64,000 bases of DNA, taken from the NCBI GenBank assembly GCA_944322565.1, contig CALUPG010000013.1, forward strand, positions 1-64,000, read 5' to 3'. The notes under the pieces were generated by a model, which worked only from the letters and a program-made list of their open reading frames with translations, had not been told where the DNA came from and did not search any database. Both the position numbers and the translations under genes were made by a program. Shown here piece after piece: positions 25,518 to 34,845 of the stretch; within the stretch, counting starts at the first letter, position 1, and every line of letters starts with the position of its first letter. This stretch comes from an uncultured Bacteroidales bacterium. GTDB lineage: Bacteria > Bacteroidota > Bacteroidia > Bacteroidales > UBA932.

Positions 25518-28001
25518 ATGAAGAAGCTCGACATTTTCATACTGAAGTCATTCATAGGACCGTTCTTCGCGATCCTTTTCGTCGTCATCTTCATCCTCAT
25601 GATGCAGTTCCTGTGGCTGTATATTGATGAACTCGTAGGGAAAGGGCTGAGCTTCAAGGTCATTCTTGAATTTCTCGGATGGGGGTGCGCGACGCTCATG
25701 CCGCTGTCGCTGCCTCTTGCGACCCTGCTGTCATCCATGATGACACTCGGGACCCTGGGTGAAAACAACGAACTGCTTGCCATCAAGGCGGCCGGCATAT
25801 CCTTGAGCAGGGTACTTGCTCCGCTTGTCATCACATCATTCATCATAAGCGTCGGCACATTCTTCGCCACCAATGACCTCGTCCCTATTGCGTATAACAA
25901 GATATATACACTCAGGGATGACATCGGGAAGACCAAGGAGGAAATCAAGATTCCCACAGGGACTTTCTATGACGGCATCGAAGGCTATACTCTCCGCGTA
26001 GCCTCAAGGAACGAAGAGACCGGCATGATGCATGATGTCATGGTCTACGGGCACAAGGACAGGAGGGGAAACACCAGCCTCACGCTGGCCGACTCCGCAG
26101 TGATGAACATGTCCAAGGACAAGAGCTACCTGACATTCATCCTTTACAACGGAGCCAACTACGAAGAGACCAACACAAGAAAATTCAGAGACACGACCCT
26201 GCAGCTGCAGAAATCAGAATTCAGCAGCCAGCAGCTCGTCATTCCTCTTGAAAACTATGCTTTCCAGAAGTCTGACGAAGACAGATTCGGAGATCAGGTC
26301 AAGTCCATGAATCTCAAGCAGCTGACACATGGAAAGGATTCAATCGGGAATATTCGGGCCGAAGCGAAGGCCGACCATCTGGACAGGCTGATGAAAAGCG
26401 GAATACTTTCATACAGCCGTCAGCTCGACACATCCATACACAGCAGCATAAGTGTCCCGTTCAAGTATGAAGGCGCAGGTGAATGGGAAAGTCTCGACAA
26501 GGAAATCAAAGGATACGAAAAGGCCATTTCACATACCAATGAGTTCATCTCCCAGCTCACCACTTTCTCAAGAGAAACATATTACTATACCTATACACTC
26601 CGGAGAATCGATGTCGAGCAGCTCAAGAAATTCGCCGTGGCAATCGCCTGCTTTATATTTTTCTTCATAGGCGCACCGCTCGGGGCCCTGATACGCAAGG
26701 GGGGACTGGGAACCCCGGCCATCATATCCGTGCTGTTCTTCGTATTTTATTGGGTCATAGACATATCCGGAACCAAACTTGCGAATGACGGAGCCATATC
26801 CGCAGCCGGAGGAGTATTCATATCATCATATGTACTGTTCCCGATAGGCATCTTCCTTACATGGAAAGCCATCAACGACTCGTCCATTTTCAGCACCGAC
26901 AGCATGAAGACATGGTTCAAGAAAGTAAAGATGAAAATAATGGGAAGCATAAGAAAGACACGCATAGTCTACATGGGCACGCCGGAATTTGCCGTCGCCC
27001 CTCTTGATGAACTGATAAGGCAAGGATATCATGTTGTCGGAGTCGTCACTGTGGCAGACAAGGCCAGCGGCAGAGGGCTGAAAGTCAATGAAAGCGCCGT
27101 AAAGAAATATGCAGTGGAGCACGGAATTCCGGTACTGCAGCCTCTCTCGCTGAAAGATCCTGAATTCATTGAGGCCCTGAAGGCATGGAGGCCCGATATC
27201 TTTGTCGTAGTGGCATTCCGCATGCTTCCCAAAGCCGTCTGGGAGATACCGAGACTCGGCACATTCAACCTTCACGCCGCCCTGCTGCCTCAATACCGTG
27301 GAGCTGCACCGATCAACTGGGCAATAATAAACGGAGAACATATGTCCGGAGTCACCACTTTCATGATAGACGACGGCATGGACACCGGACACATCATTTT
27401 CAGGGAGCAGTGCCGGATATCTGACACAGACACAGCCGGAGACCTGCATGACAGGCTCATGGACCTCGGCTCCAAGGTTGTCGTGCAGACCGTCGAGACA
27501 ATTATCGAAGGGAATGTCGAGCTGCGCCTTCAGAAAAGTTTCATACAGGGAGACGAAGTGCTCAAGCCGGCACCCAAGCTGACGAAAGAACTGTGCCGGA
27601 TCAATTGGAATATGCCGGCCAAAGACATATACAATCTCATCCGAGGGCTGTCCCCTTATCCAGGAGCATATATGGAAATCGGAAAAGAGGACAGTGCTCC
27701 GGTCCAGGTCAAGATATACAGAAGCGAGAAACTGACAGAAGAAGAGCTGGCTGCTCTGATGGCGGCATCAGACGGCAAAGCCACATCCGCATCTGCGGCA
27801 AAGCCTGCCCCGGGAACAATCCTCTCTGACGGGAAATCATGGATGGCCGTAACTTCCGGGGACGGGGCAATATCCGTCACAGAGCTTCAGATGTCAGGAA
27901 AGAAACGCATGGGCATAAGGGACTTTCTGGCAGGATTCAGGGAGCCCCAGATATGGAAAGTCATTCCCGCCCAGGAGGAAACCGGCAAAATGAAAATCTG
28001 A
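25518..28001 (+). CDS. fmt: LptF/LptG permease fused to methionyl-tRNA formyltransferase
   Basis: One uninterrupted frame of 827 residues joins two proteins that are normally separate. Residues 1-474 form a YjgP/YjgQ (LptF/LptG) permease: three N-terminal helices, a periplasmic domain and three C-terminal helices from about residue 368. LptF/G with LptB moves LPS from the inner membrane. Residues 475-827 form Fmt, which formylates initiator Met-tRNA: IVYMGTPEFAVAPL at the start, catalytic region NLHAALLPQYRGAAPINWA and MIDDGMDTGHI, and a C-terminal domain. No stop lies between them. An internal ATG at 26940 (MGSIRKTRIVY) is where a free Fmt would start, so both a fusion and a separate Fmt may be made. 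The ATG at 25518 begins MKKLDIFILKSF; a TTG lies at 25494. Confidence 0.85.
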   Translation: MKKLDIFILKSFIGPFFAILFVVIFILMMQFLWLYIDELVGKGLSFKVILEFLGWGCATLMPLSLPLATLLSSMMTLGTLGENNELLAIKAAGISLSRVLAPLVITSFIISVGTFFATNDLVPIAYNKIYTLRDDIGKTKEEIKIPTGTFYDGIEGYTLRVASRNEETGMMHDVMVYGHKDRRGNTSLTLADSAVMNMSKDKSYLTFILYNGANYEETNTRKFRDTTLQLQKSEFSSQQLVIPLENYAFQKSDEDRFGDQVKSMNLKQLTHGKDSIGNIRAEAKADHLDRLMKSGILSYSRQLDTSIHSSISVPFKYEGAGEWESLDKEIKGYEKAISHTNEFISQLTTFSRETYYYTYTLRRIDVEQLKKFAVAIACFIFFFIGAPLGALIRKGGLGTPAIISVLFFVFYWVIDISGTKLANDGAISAAGGVFISSYVLFPIGIFLTWKAINDSSIFSTDSMKTWFKKVKMKIMGSIRKTRIVYMGTPEFAVAPLDELIRQGYHVVGVVTVADKASGRGLKVNESAVKKYAVEHGIPVLQPLSLKDPEFIEALKAWRPDIFVVVAFRMLPKAVWEIPRLGTFNLHAALLPQYRGAAPINWAIINGEHMSGVTTFMIDDGMDTGHIIFREQCRISDTDTAGDLHDRLMDLGSKVVVQTVETIIEGNVELRLQKSFIQGDEVLKPAPKLTKELCRINWNMPAKDIYNLIRGLSPYPGAYMEIGKEDSAPVQVKIYRSEKLTEEELAALMAASDGKATSASAAKPAPGTILSDGKSWMAVTSGDGAISVTELQMSGKKRMGIRDFLAGFREPQIWKVIPAQEETGKMKI

Positions 28002-28006
28002 ACACG

Positions 28007-28672
28007 ATGGGAAAAAGTGCAGTAATCATAGCAAACGGAGAATTCCCCAAAAAAGAATACCCGAAATATATTGTCCGCAATGCCGACTACATAATCTGCT
28101 GCGACGGGGCATTCGACAGATATCTCAGATACTCCCGGACACTTTCGGAAGAGGCGAGAATCCCTGATGCCATAGTAGGAGACATGGATTCACTTTCGGA
28201 AAAAAGACAGAAGGAGTACGCAGGCATCATCGTCAGGAATCCCGATCAGGATACCAATGACCAGACAAAGGCATTCGAATACACCATCGGCAGATTCCAG
28301 GACATATCCGAAATACACATAATCGGAGCGACAGGAAAACGGGCAGACCATACGATAGGAAATATTTCCCTCCTCATGGAATACGCCCGTTCGTATAATC
28401 CGGAGGCCAGAGGGGTGACGGTTGACATCATATCCGACTATGAGACAATCTTTCCGCTTACAGACACCGCGGAATTCCAATGCGGAGAAGGAAGAAGCGT
28501 ATCCATATTCTCTCCCGACAGTTCTCTGCGGATACATTCGGAAGGGCTTGTCTGGCCGACAGACAATGTTGTCTTTGACAACTGGTGGAAGGCGACCCTC
28601 AACAGAGCATCAGAAGACACTGTAAAACTCGTGTTCAGCCACAGGTCGGTTGCCGTCGTCATGCTGGACTAA
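28007..28672 (+). CDS. Thiamine diphosphokinase
   Basis: A 221-residue cytoplasmic enzyme that makes thiamine pyrophosphate from thiamine and ATP. Family motifs are IICCDGAFDRYL near residue 26, IVGDMDSLSE near 53, DQDTNDQTKAFEY near 74 and GATGKRADHTIGNI near 104. The ATG at 28007 begins MGKSAVIIANGEF and lies 5 bp after the Fmt stop, so it is probably in the same operon. No TPP riboswitch is seen upstream, as expected for a salvage enzyme inside an operon. Confidence 0.9.
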   Translation: MGKSAVIIANGEFPKKEYPKYIVRNADYIICCDGAFDRYLRYSRTLSEEARIPDAIVGDMDSLSEKRQKEYAGIIVRNPDQDTNDQTKAFEYTIGRFQDISEIHIIGATGKRADHTIGNISLLMEYARSYNPEARGVTVDIISDYETIFPLTDTAEFQCGEGRSVSIFSPDSSLRIHSEGLVWPTDNVVFDNWWKATLNRASEDTVKLVFSHRSVAVVMLD

Positions 28673-28712
28673 ATTTGATGACAATTCATTAGGATTTCTC
28701 CTCTTTTAGTCA

Positions 28713-28720
28713 TATTTTTG
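28713..28720 (+). promoter_or_regulatory. Candidate -7 element of ilvA
   Basis: TATTTTTG matches TAnnTTTG and lies 37 bp before the ilvA ATG at 28758. No clear -33 box is seen. Confidence 0.4.
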
Positions 28721-28757
28721 TATATAACACGATTTTTTAGATAAAAATAATAAGAAA

Positions 28758-30017
28758 ATGTCTGAAAGAAAATATTTTCCGTCCGTCAAGGACATAGAGA
28801 ATGCAGCCGAAATTCTCGGGGAAATAATCGAGCCTACCCCATTGATGAAAAACAACAATCTTTCAGGGAAATACGGGGCTGACGTCTATCTCAAGAGGGA
28901 AGACCTCCAGATTGTCCGTTCATACAAAATACGGGGGGCTTACAACAAAATCCGTTCAATATCGCCGGATGTCCTGAAATACGGGATTGTCTGTGCAAGC
29001 GCAGGCAACCATGCACAGGGTGTCGCATTTTCATGCAACAAGCTGCAGATTATGGGCTCCATCTATATGCCGACAACGACTCCGAAACAGAAAATCGAAC
29101 AGGTGAAGATGTTCGGCAAGGATTATATTGACATCGTGCTTACGGGAGATACATTCGATGCGGCCAACAATGCTGCGACAGAATACGCACAGAAAAGCGG
29201 AAAGACTTTCATCCCGCCGTTTGATGACCCGAAAATCATTGAAGGGCAAGGGACCATCGGACTGGAACTCACCCGTCAGTGCAAGGAACCTCTTGACTAT
29301 GTGTTCATTCCTATAGGAGGAGGGGGACTGGCTGCAGGAGTCGGAGGGTATCTTCGCCAGATATGGCCCGATGTAAAGCTTATAGGAGTAGAACCTGCCG
29401 GAGCAGCATGCATGAAGACCGCCATAGACAAAGGGGAAATAGTCGAACTCCCGCACATTGACAAGTTTGTTGACGGGGCGGCGGTAAAAAAGGCCGGAGA
29501 ATACACATACGAAGTATGCCGCAAGGTTCTTGACGACATCGTGGCAGTTCCGGAGGGAGCAGTATGCTCCACCATCATAGAGATGTACAACAAGAGTGCA
29601 ATTGTTGTGGAGCCCGCCGGAGCACTCTCGTCGGCGGCCCTCAGATTCTATGCCGACAGAATCAAAGGGAAGAGGGTCGGATGTATCGTGAGCGGAAGCA
29701 ACAACGACATTACCAGGATGGAGGAAATCCGGGAGAAATCATTGCTGTTTGAAGGACTCAAGCACTACTTCATCGTCAATTTCCCGCAGAAGTCGGGGGC
29801 GATACTGTCTTTTGTCCGGGATGTAATCGGCCCCGGGGACGATCTTGTGTACATACAGTATATCAAAAAGACCAACAAGGAAGACGGGCCTGCGCTCATA
29901 GGCATAGAGGTTGCATCCAAAGATGACTATGTCGCCCTTATCAACCGTATGAAGGCGCACAACATCACTTACGAGTACATCAACGAAAACAACAAACTTT
30001 TTGAAATATTGATTTAA
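28758..30017 (+). CDS. ilvA: Threonine ammonia-lyase (threonine dehydratase)
   Basis: This PLP enzyme converts threonine to 2-oxobutanoate, the first step towards isoleucine. The 419-residue protein shows the PLP lysine in SYKIRGAYNK (Lys57), the phosphate loop GGGGLAAGV near residue 190, and SAGNHAQGVAF near 82. A short C-terminal ACT-like domain (about 335-419, HYFIVNFPQKSGAILSF) suggests feedback regulation, typical of the IlvA1-type form. The next gene, ilvE, starts 12 bp later, so the pair forms an isoleucine/branched-chain unit. Confidence 0.94.
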   Translation: MSERKYFPSVKDIENAAEILGEIIEPTPLMKNNNLSGKYGADVYLKREDLQIVRSYKIRGAYNKIRSISPDVLKYGIVCASAGNHAQGVAFSCNKLQIMGSIYMPTTTPKQKIEQVKMFGKDYIDIVLTGDTFDAANNAATEYAQKSGKTFIPPFDDPKIIEGQGTIGLELTRQCKEPLDYVFIPIGGGGLAAGVGGYLRQIWPDVKLIGVEPAGAACMKTAIDKGEIVELPHIDKFVDGAAVKKAGEYTYEVCRKVLDDIVAVPEGAVCSTIIEMYNKSAIVVEPAGALSSAALRFYADRIKGKRVGCIVSGSNNDITRMEEIREKSLLFEGLKHYFIVNFPQKSGAILSFVRDVIGPGDDLVYIQYIKKTNKEDGPALIGIEVASKDDYVALINRMKAHNITYEYINENNKLFEILI

Positions 30018-30023
30018 AGGAGG
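30018..30023 (+). promoter_or_regulatory. Strong Shine-Dalgarno site of ilvE
   Basis: AGGAGG lies 6 bp before the ilvE ATG at 30030. Most genes in this window have no such site, as is usual in Bacteroidota, so this one stands out. Confidence 0.7.
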
Positions 30024-30029
30024 TACAAC

Positions 30030-31064
30030 ATGGCAAACATAGACTGGACAAAGCTGACTTTCTCCTACACGAAGACAAACACCATCCTCACATGTATGTT
30101 CAAGGACGGGAAATGGGGAGAAGTCGAAAGCCGCACTAACGACGATATTACCATCAGTTCCTTTGCCGGAGCCCTTCACTACAGCATTGAATGCTTCGAG
30201 GGACTCAAGGCATTCAGATGCAAGAACGGAAGAATCCGCATTTTCAGACCGGATGAGAATGCAGCCAGACTCCAGAGATCGGCAAAATACCTCGGCATCG
30301 AGGCCCCGTCCACGGATATGTTCATCGACATGTGCATCCGTGCCGTAAAGGAGAACATCGACTTTCTCCCTCCATACGGTTCCCATGCTTCCCTTTATCT
30401 CAGGCCGACATTAATAGGCATCAACCCTCAGCTTGGAGTCAACTCCTCGAAAGACTGCCTTTTCATGATGCTCTGCTCTCCTGTGGGGGCATATACCGGA
30501 GGAAATCTTGAGCCTATCAATGTCGTCATAGCAAGAAATTATGACAGGGCCGCGCCGAACGGCTGCGGATGCTACAAGCTCGGAGGAAACTATGCGGCAT
30601 CCCTCTGTTCCTATAACATCGCCCATCAGCTCGGCTACAAGGCCGTCCTCTACCTTGACCCTGCACGGAAGAAATACATTGACGAGTTCAACTCATCCAA
30701 CTTCTTTGCCATCAGGGGCAACACCTACATCACTCCGAAGTCTGACTCCATACTTCCTTCCATCACGAACAAATCACTTGAGGCAGCGGCAGAATATCTC
30801 GGAATGAATGTGGAGAGGAGACCTGTTGAAGTGGAAGAGCTCAGCACCTTCGAGGAGGTGGGAGAATGCGGCACCGCAGTCGTAATCACCCCTGTATATC
30901 AGGTCGACGACAAGCCTTTCCTTGAATCAGACGAAGTCACTTCATACAGATTCGGCTCAAAGACAGAGTGCGGGCCGAAGAGCCTGAAGCTCTATAACAT
31001 GATTACCGGCATCCAGTACGGGGAAATCGAAGACCCGTTCGGCTGGTGCATCTTCGCTGACTGA
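30030..31064 (+). CDS. ilvE: Branched-chain amino acid aminotransferase
   Basis: IlvE interconverts leucine, isoleucine and valine with their 2-oxo acids, using PLP and glutamate. The 344-residue protein shows FAGALHYSIECFEGLKAFR near residue 46, RPTLIGINPQLGV near 126, the PLP lysine region CGCYKLGGNYAASL near 176, and CGTAVVITPVY near 279. It follows ilvA by 12 bp and has an unusually strong Shine-Dalgarno sequence. A 12-bp inverted repeat with a T-run at 31109-31168 ends the unit. Confidence 0.95.
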   Translation: MANIDWTKLTFSYTKTNTILTCMFKDGKWGEVESRTNDDITISSFAGALHYSIECFEGLKAFRCKNGRIRIFRPDENAARLQRSAKYLGIEAPSTDMFIDMCIRAVKENIDFLPPYGSHASLYLRPTLIGINPQLGVNSSKDCLFMMLCSPVGAYTGGNLEPINVVIARNYDRAAPNGCGCYKLGGNYAASLCSYNIAHQLGYKAVLYLDPARKKYIDEFNSSNFFAIRGNTYITPKSDSILPSITNKSLEAAAEYLGMNVERRPVEVEELSTFEEVGECGTAVVITPVYQVDDKPFLESDEVTSYRFGSKTECGPKSLKLYNMITGIQYGEIEDPFGWCIFAD

Positions 31065-31108
31065 CAGCTGCGGATTCATGGCCACACAGGCTGACTCATG
31101 ACATTGAT

Positions 31109-31168
31109 CCGGCTCCCGGCAATCTGATGATTCATATCAAATCAAAGCCGGGAGCCGGTCTTTTATTT
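31109..31168. terminator. Terminator between ilvE and lptF/G
   Basis: CCGGCTCCCGGC at 31109-31120 pairs perfectly with GCCGGGAGCCGG at 31147-31158; TCTTTTATTT follows on the plus strand. The 26-nt loop is rather long. It probably serves the plus-strand ilvE transcript and may also act on the converging gene. Confidence 0.7.
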
Positions 31169-32254
31169 AGGAGCTATCCTGTACAGGAATCCTGCAATAA
31201 AGGCAAAGAGAATGTTCGGCACCCAGAGCGCGATTCCCGGAGGGAGAAAATCCGTATATACGAACATCTGGCTGAAACGCAGGAACAGAATATAAGAGAA
31301 ACTCAGGGCAATTCCGATTCCTATGTTCCACCCGATTCCTCCTCTGCGCTTCTTTGATGAAAGAGCCACGCCCATTATCGTCAGGATGAACGCCGAAAAC
31401 GGAAGGGCAAACCGCGTATGCTTCTCAATAAGGGCGACCTTGACATTGGCATCTCCCCTCATCTTCTGGATATCTATCATCTCATTGAGTGCCTTGTATG
31501 AGAGAGTCTCCACCTCCCCTTCCTGTATATATAGATCCTTGACACTCAGATCTATTACGGTATCAAGCTGGGCGCCGCTGCGCACCTGGTCGCCGAGAGC
31601 AGAAGTATAGTCCCTGATGAAATATTTCCTGAGCTTCCAGCAGGCGGCCGTACTGTCCCATACCGCAGTCTCCGCAGACAATTTGGACACCAGCTTGTTG
31701 TCCCTGATTTCCTCGAGGGTAAAACGGTAGGCAGTGTTGTTCCACGAGCTGAAGGACTCCACATAGACGAATTGCCCCGGGGCTATCTGATAATGGATGT
31801 TCCTGGCCGTCTTCTTGCTGTGTCCCTTGATATATTTGCTTTCGAACTCGACGCGGGTCGCATTGGACTGGGGGATGACAAACAGATTGAGGCTTAGGGA
31901 AAACAGGGCGATGAATGTGGCCGAGACAATATAGGGCACCATCATCCGGTGGAAGCTTATCCCGCATGAGAGAATCGCCACTATCTCTGAGTTGGAGGCC
32001 ATCTTGGAAGTGAAGAAAATCACCGTAATGAACACGAACAGAGGGCTGAACATGTTCATGAAATATGGAATGAAATTCAGGTAATAGTCAAATATTATGG
32101 CTTTTATCGGAGCTTCATTGCTCACAAAGTCATCGATTTTCTCGCTTATGTCAAAGATTATCACAATGCCGATGATGAGCAGCAGCGCGATAAAGAATGT
32201 GAATATGAATTTCTTGATTATATAGAGATCAAGCAGTCTCGGTTTCAGTTCCAT
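31163..32254 (-). CDS. LptF/LptG family permease
   Basis: A 363-residue inner-membrane permease of the YjgP/YjgQ family, part of the LptB2FG transporter that extracts lipopolysaccharide. It has three N-terminal helices (near residues 12-34, 55-78 and 95-118), a periplasmic beta-jellyroll domain and three C-terminal helices from about residue 280. It is a stand-alone gene of the normal single-domain size, in contrast to the Fmt-fused relative at 25518-28001. The two may together form the LptF and LptG halves. It follows tgt by 39 bp. Confidence 0.9.
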   Translation of the reverse strand: MELKPRLLDLYIIKKFIFTFFIALLLIIGIVIIFDISEKIDDFVSNEAPIKAIIFDYYLNFIPYFMNMFSPLFVFITVIFFTSKMASNSEIVAILSCGISFHRMMVPYIVSATFIALFSLSLNLFVIPQSNATRVEFESKYIKGHSKKTARNIHYQIAPGQFVYVESFSSWNNTAYRFTLEEIRDNKLVSKLSAETAVWDSTAACWKLRKYFIRDYTSALGDQVRSGAQLDTVIDLSVKDLYIQEGEVETLSYKALNEMIDIQKMRGDANVKVALIEKHTRFALPFSAFILTIMGVALSSKKRRGGIGWNIGIGIALSFSYILFLRFSQMFVYTDFLPPGIALWVPNILFAFIAGFLYRIAPK

Positions 32255-32293
32255 ATCCCGATGGTTTAAATTCCCGACGCAATGTGTCGATTC

Positions 32294-33424
32294 CTACAGC
32301 CTTGTCATCACCCGTCTGACAGTTTCATTTTTCCATGAAGCGAAGTCACCGGCAACAATGTGCTTTCTCGCCTCTCTGACCAAATCCAGATAGAATGCAA
32401 GATTGTGTTCACTGGCAATCTGCCCGGCAAAGATTTCCCCGGCCACAAAAAGATGGCGCAGGTATGCCTTGGTATATGTCCTGTCAACAAAGGAAGTGCC
32501 CTTCGGGTCAAGAGGAGAAAAATCGTCCGCCCATTTCAGATTCCTCATGTTCATTATGCCGTCCCATGTGAATATCATGCCGTTGCGTCCGTTGCGTGTC
32601 GGCATGACGCAGTCAAACATGTCCACACCTCTGGCAATTCCCTCAAGAATGTTGGCAGGCGTGCCGACCCCCATGAGATATCTCGGCCTGTCATCAGGCA
32701 GAATCGGACAGACTACCTCAAGCATCTCGTACATCTGCTCTGTAGTCTCGCCTACGGACAGTCCCCCGATGGCGTAGCCCTCCCGGTCAAAGGATGCCGC
32801 ATGCTCGGCCGCCTCCCGCCTCAGGTCCGGATATACGCACCCCTGGACTATCGGGAAAAAGGTCTGCGAATACCCGTACAGAGGCTCTGTGCTGTCAAAA
32901 TGCCTGATGCATCTCTCAAGCCATGACTTCGTGAGATTCAAGGACTTTCTCGCATAGTCCCACGAAGCGTCCCCTGGTGTGCACTCGTCAAGGGCCATTA
33001 TTATGTCTCCGCCTATAATTCTCTGGGTGTCAACATTATTTTCAGGAGTAAAGACATGCTTGGAGCCGTCAATATGCGACCTGAATGTGCAGCCGTCAGG
33101 AGTCAGTTTCCGGATGGGAGAAAGGGAAAAGACCTGAAAACCTCCGCTGTCTGTCAGAATCGGCCTGTCCCAGGAAATGAATTTATGGAGGCCCCCTGCC
33201 CTGCGGAGTATGTCAAGGCCAGGGCGCAGATACAGATGATAGGTATTGCCCAGAATGATTTCCGCACCGATGTCCTCTTTCAAATCCCTGTGATAGATAC
33301 CTTTGACGGACCCCACTGTGCCGACGGGCATGAAAATCGGGGTCTCGACGGTACCATGGTCCGTAGTTATAATGCCGCAGCGGGCGGACGAGGCGGCATC
33401 TGCATGTGTCTTGACAAATTTCAT
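32294..33424 (-). CDS. tgt: tRNA-guanine (queuine) transglycosylase
   Basis: Tgt exchanges guanine-34 of certain tRNAs for preQ1 in queuosine synthesis. The 376-residue protein has the catalytic regions TDSGGFQVFSLSP near residue 89, MALDECTPGD near 140, GGLSVGE near 217 and the nucleophile region DCVMPTRNGRNG near 264. The usual CxCxxC zinc motif is replaced by DPKGTSFVDRTYTKAYLRHL near residue 296, so the zinc-ligand cysteines are missing. The ATG at 33424 (MKFVKTHADA) is chosen; the upstream frame has no family similarity. A TATCTTTG at 33446-33453 (minus) is a possible -7 box. Confidence 0.94.
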   Translation of the reverse strand: MKFVKTHADAASSARCGIITTDHGTVETPIFMPVGTVGSVKGIYHRDLKEDIGAEIILGNTYHLYLRPGLDILRRAGGLHKFISWDRPILTDSGGFQVFSLSPIRKLTPDGCTFRSHIDGSKHVFTPENNVDTQRIIGGDIIMALDECTPGDASWDYARKSLNLTKSWLERCIRHFDSTEPLYGYSQTFFPIVQGCVYPDLRREAAEHAASFDREGYAIGGLSVGETTEQMYEMLEVVCPILPDDRPRYLMGVGTPANILEGIARGVDMFDCVMPTRNGRNGMIFTWDGIMNMRNLKWADDFSPLDPKGTSFVDRTYTKAYLRHLFVAGEIFAGQIASEHNLAFYLDLVREARKHIVAGDFASWKNETVRRVMTRL

Positions 33425-33445
33425 CCGGAATCCTTTTTCAAACGC

Positions 33446-33483
33446 CAAAGATAGCAAAAGTTGAAGAAATACTCGTATATTTG
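33446..33483. promoter_or_regulatory. Divergent -7 elements of tgt and nucleoside transporter
   Basis: Minus strand: TATCTTTG at 33453-33446, 22 bp before tgt. Plus strand: TATATTTG at 33476-33483, 25 bp before the transporter ATG. Both match TAnnTTTG; neither has a clear -33 box. Confidence 0.4.
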
Positions 33484-33508
33484 TTCTCTCCATATAATTG
33501 ACGACATT

Positions 33509-34825
33509 ATGCAAACGAAAAGCGCAGCTGTACGCACGCGGCTGATTATAATGAATTTCCTCCAGTTTGCCATCTGGGGTGCATATCTTACTTCAATGGG
33601 GAACTACCTCGGCAAGGCCGGGCTCGGAGAAGATATAGGATGGTTCTATTCAATACAGGGCATCGTTTCCATCTTCATGCCCGCTATAATAGGAATAATA
33701 GCAGACAAATTCATGCCTGCACAGAAAGTCCTCAGCCTCTGTCACGGAATCGCGGGAGTGGCAATGCTGGCGGCAGGATACTATGGAATGACTGCCGGGG
33801 CATCCGTCGAATTCGGCATCCTCTTTCCCCTGTATTCACTGAGTGTGGCGTTCTTCATGCCGACAATCGCGCTGTCCAATTCCGTCGCATATTCTATCCT
33901 TGAAGACAACGGGTACGACACGGTGCGCGACTTCCCTCCGATCAGGGTATTCGGCACAATAGGCTTCATCTGCAGCATGCTTTTCGTCAACTTCATGAGA
34001 GACGGAGAAGGAGTGCAGTTCCAGTCAACCTACTGGCAGTTTATCACCTCAGGCATTCTCGGACTCGCACTTATGCTCTACGCATTCACGCTTCCGAACT
34101 GCCCGGTAAAGGCGGCAAAAGAAAAGAAGAGTATTGCAGATGCGCTCGGACTGAAGGCTTTCACTCTCTTCAAGAACAGGGACATGGCTGTATTCTTCAT
34201 CTTCTCGATGCTGCTCGGAGTTGCCCTCCAGATAACCAACGGCTATGCCAATCCGTTCATAACCAGCTTCAAGGCCATTCCGGAATTTGCCGGGACATTC
34301 GGCGCTGAGAATGCCAATGCACTGATCTCAATATCACAGATGTCAGAGACACTTGGCATCCTTCTCATACCGTTTGCGATGAAACGGTTCGGCATAAAGA
34401 ACGTTATGCTGATTGCCATGATTGCATGGGTATTCAGATTCGGTCTGTTCGGGCTCGGAAACCCGGGGCCCGGAGTATGGATGTTCATCCTCTCGATGAT
34501 AGTCTACGGAGTCGCATTCGACTTCTTCAACATTTCCGGCAGTCTCTATGTCAACCAGAAGACCACTGAGGACATCCGCGCCAGCGCACAAGGCCTGTTC
34601 ATGCTCATGACCAACGGCCTCGGTGCGTCAATCGGGATGATCGGCGCCCAGGCCGTAGTCAACAGATTTACCCATACGGAAGACATCGGAGGCGTCATCT
34701 ACACCATGGGAGACTGGAGTACGGTATGGTATATCTTTGCAGGATATGCCCTTCTTGTGGCCATTCTCTTCGCCCTGATTTTCAAGGACCCCCGCAAAGA
34801 CACAACTGCAGCCCGGAAAGACTGA
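33509..34825 (+). CDS. Nucleoside:H+ symporter, NupG-type MFS
   Basis: A 438-residue membrane transporter with about twelve helices, resembling the NupG/XapB nucleoside permease family. The start MNFLQFAIWGAYLTSMGNYL and the loop VFGTIGFICSMLFVNF near residue 148 are typical, as is KDPRKD at the end. It is expected to import nucleosides by proton symport. The ATG at 33509 is chosen over 33461, whose extra residues have no family similarity. It stands alone and converges with the GIN-domain lipoprotein gene 20 bp away. Confidence 0.85.
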   Translation: MQTKSAAVRTRLIIMNFLQFAIWGAYLTSMGNYLGKAGLGEDIGWFYSIQGIVSIFMPAIIGIIADKFMPAQKVLSLCHGIAGVAMLAAGYYGMTAGASVEFGILFPLYSLSVAFFMPTIALSNSVAYSILEDNGYDTVRDFPPIRVFGTIGFICSMLFVNFMRDGEGVQFQSTYWQFITSGILGLALMLYAFTLPNCPVKAAKEKKSIADALGLKAFTLFKNRDMAVFFIFSMLLGVALQITNGYANPFITSFKAIPEFAGTFGAENANALISISQMSETLGILLIPFAMKRFGIKNVMLIAMIAWVFRFGLFGLGNPGPGVWMFILSMIVYGVAFDFFNISGSLYVNQKTTEDIRASAQGLFMLMTNGLGASIGMIGAQAVVNRFTHTEDIGGVIYTMGDWSTVWYIFAGYALLVAILFALIFKDPRKDTTAARKD

Positions 34826-34845
34826 AGAGTCATTGGTCTAAAGTA

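Noticed and set aside
25518..28001. Two separate genes (lptF/G and fmt)
   Set aside because: No stop codon exists between the two parts in the given sequence. Separate expression of Fmt from the ATG at 26940 stays possible and is noted under the fusion.
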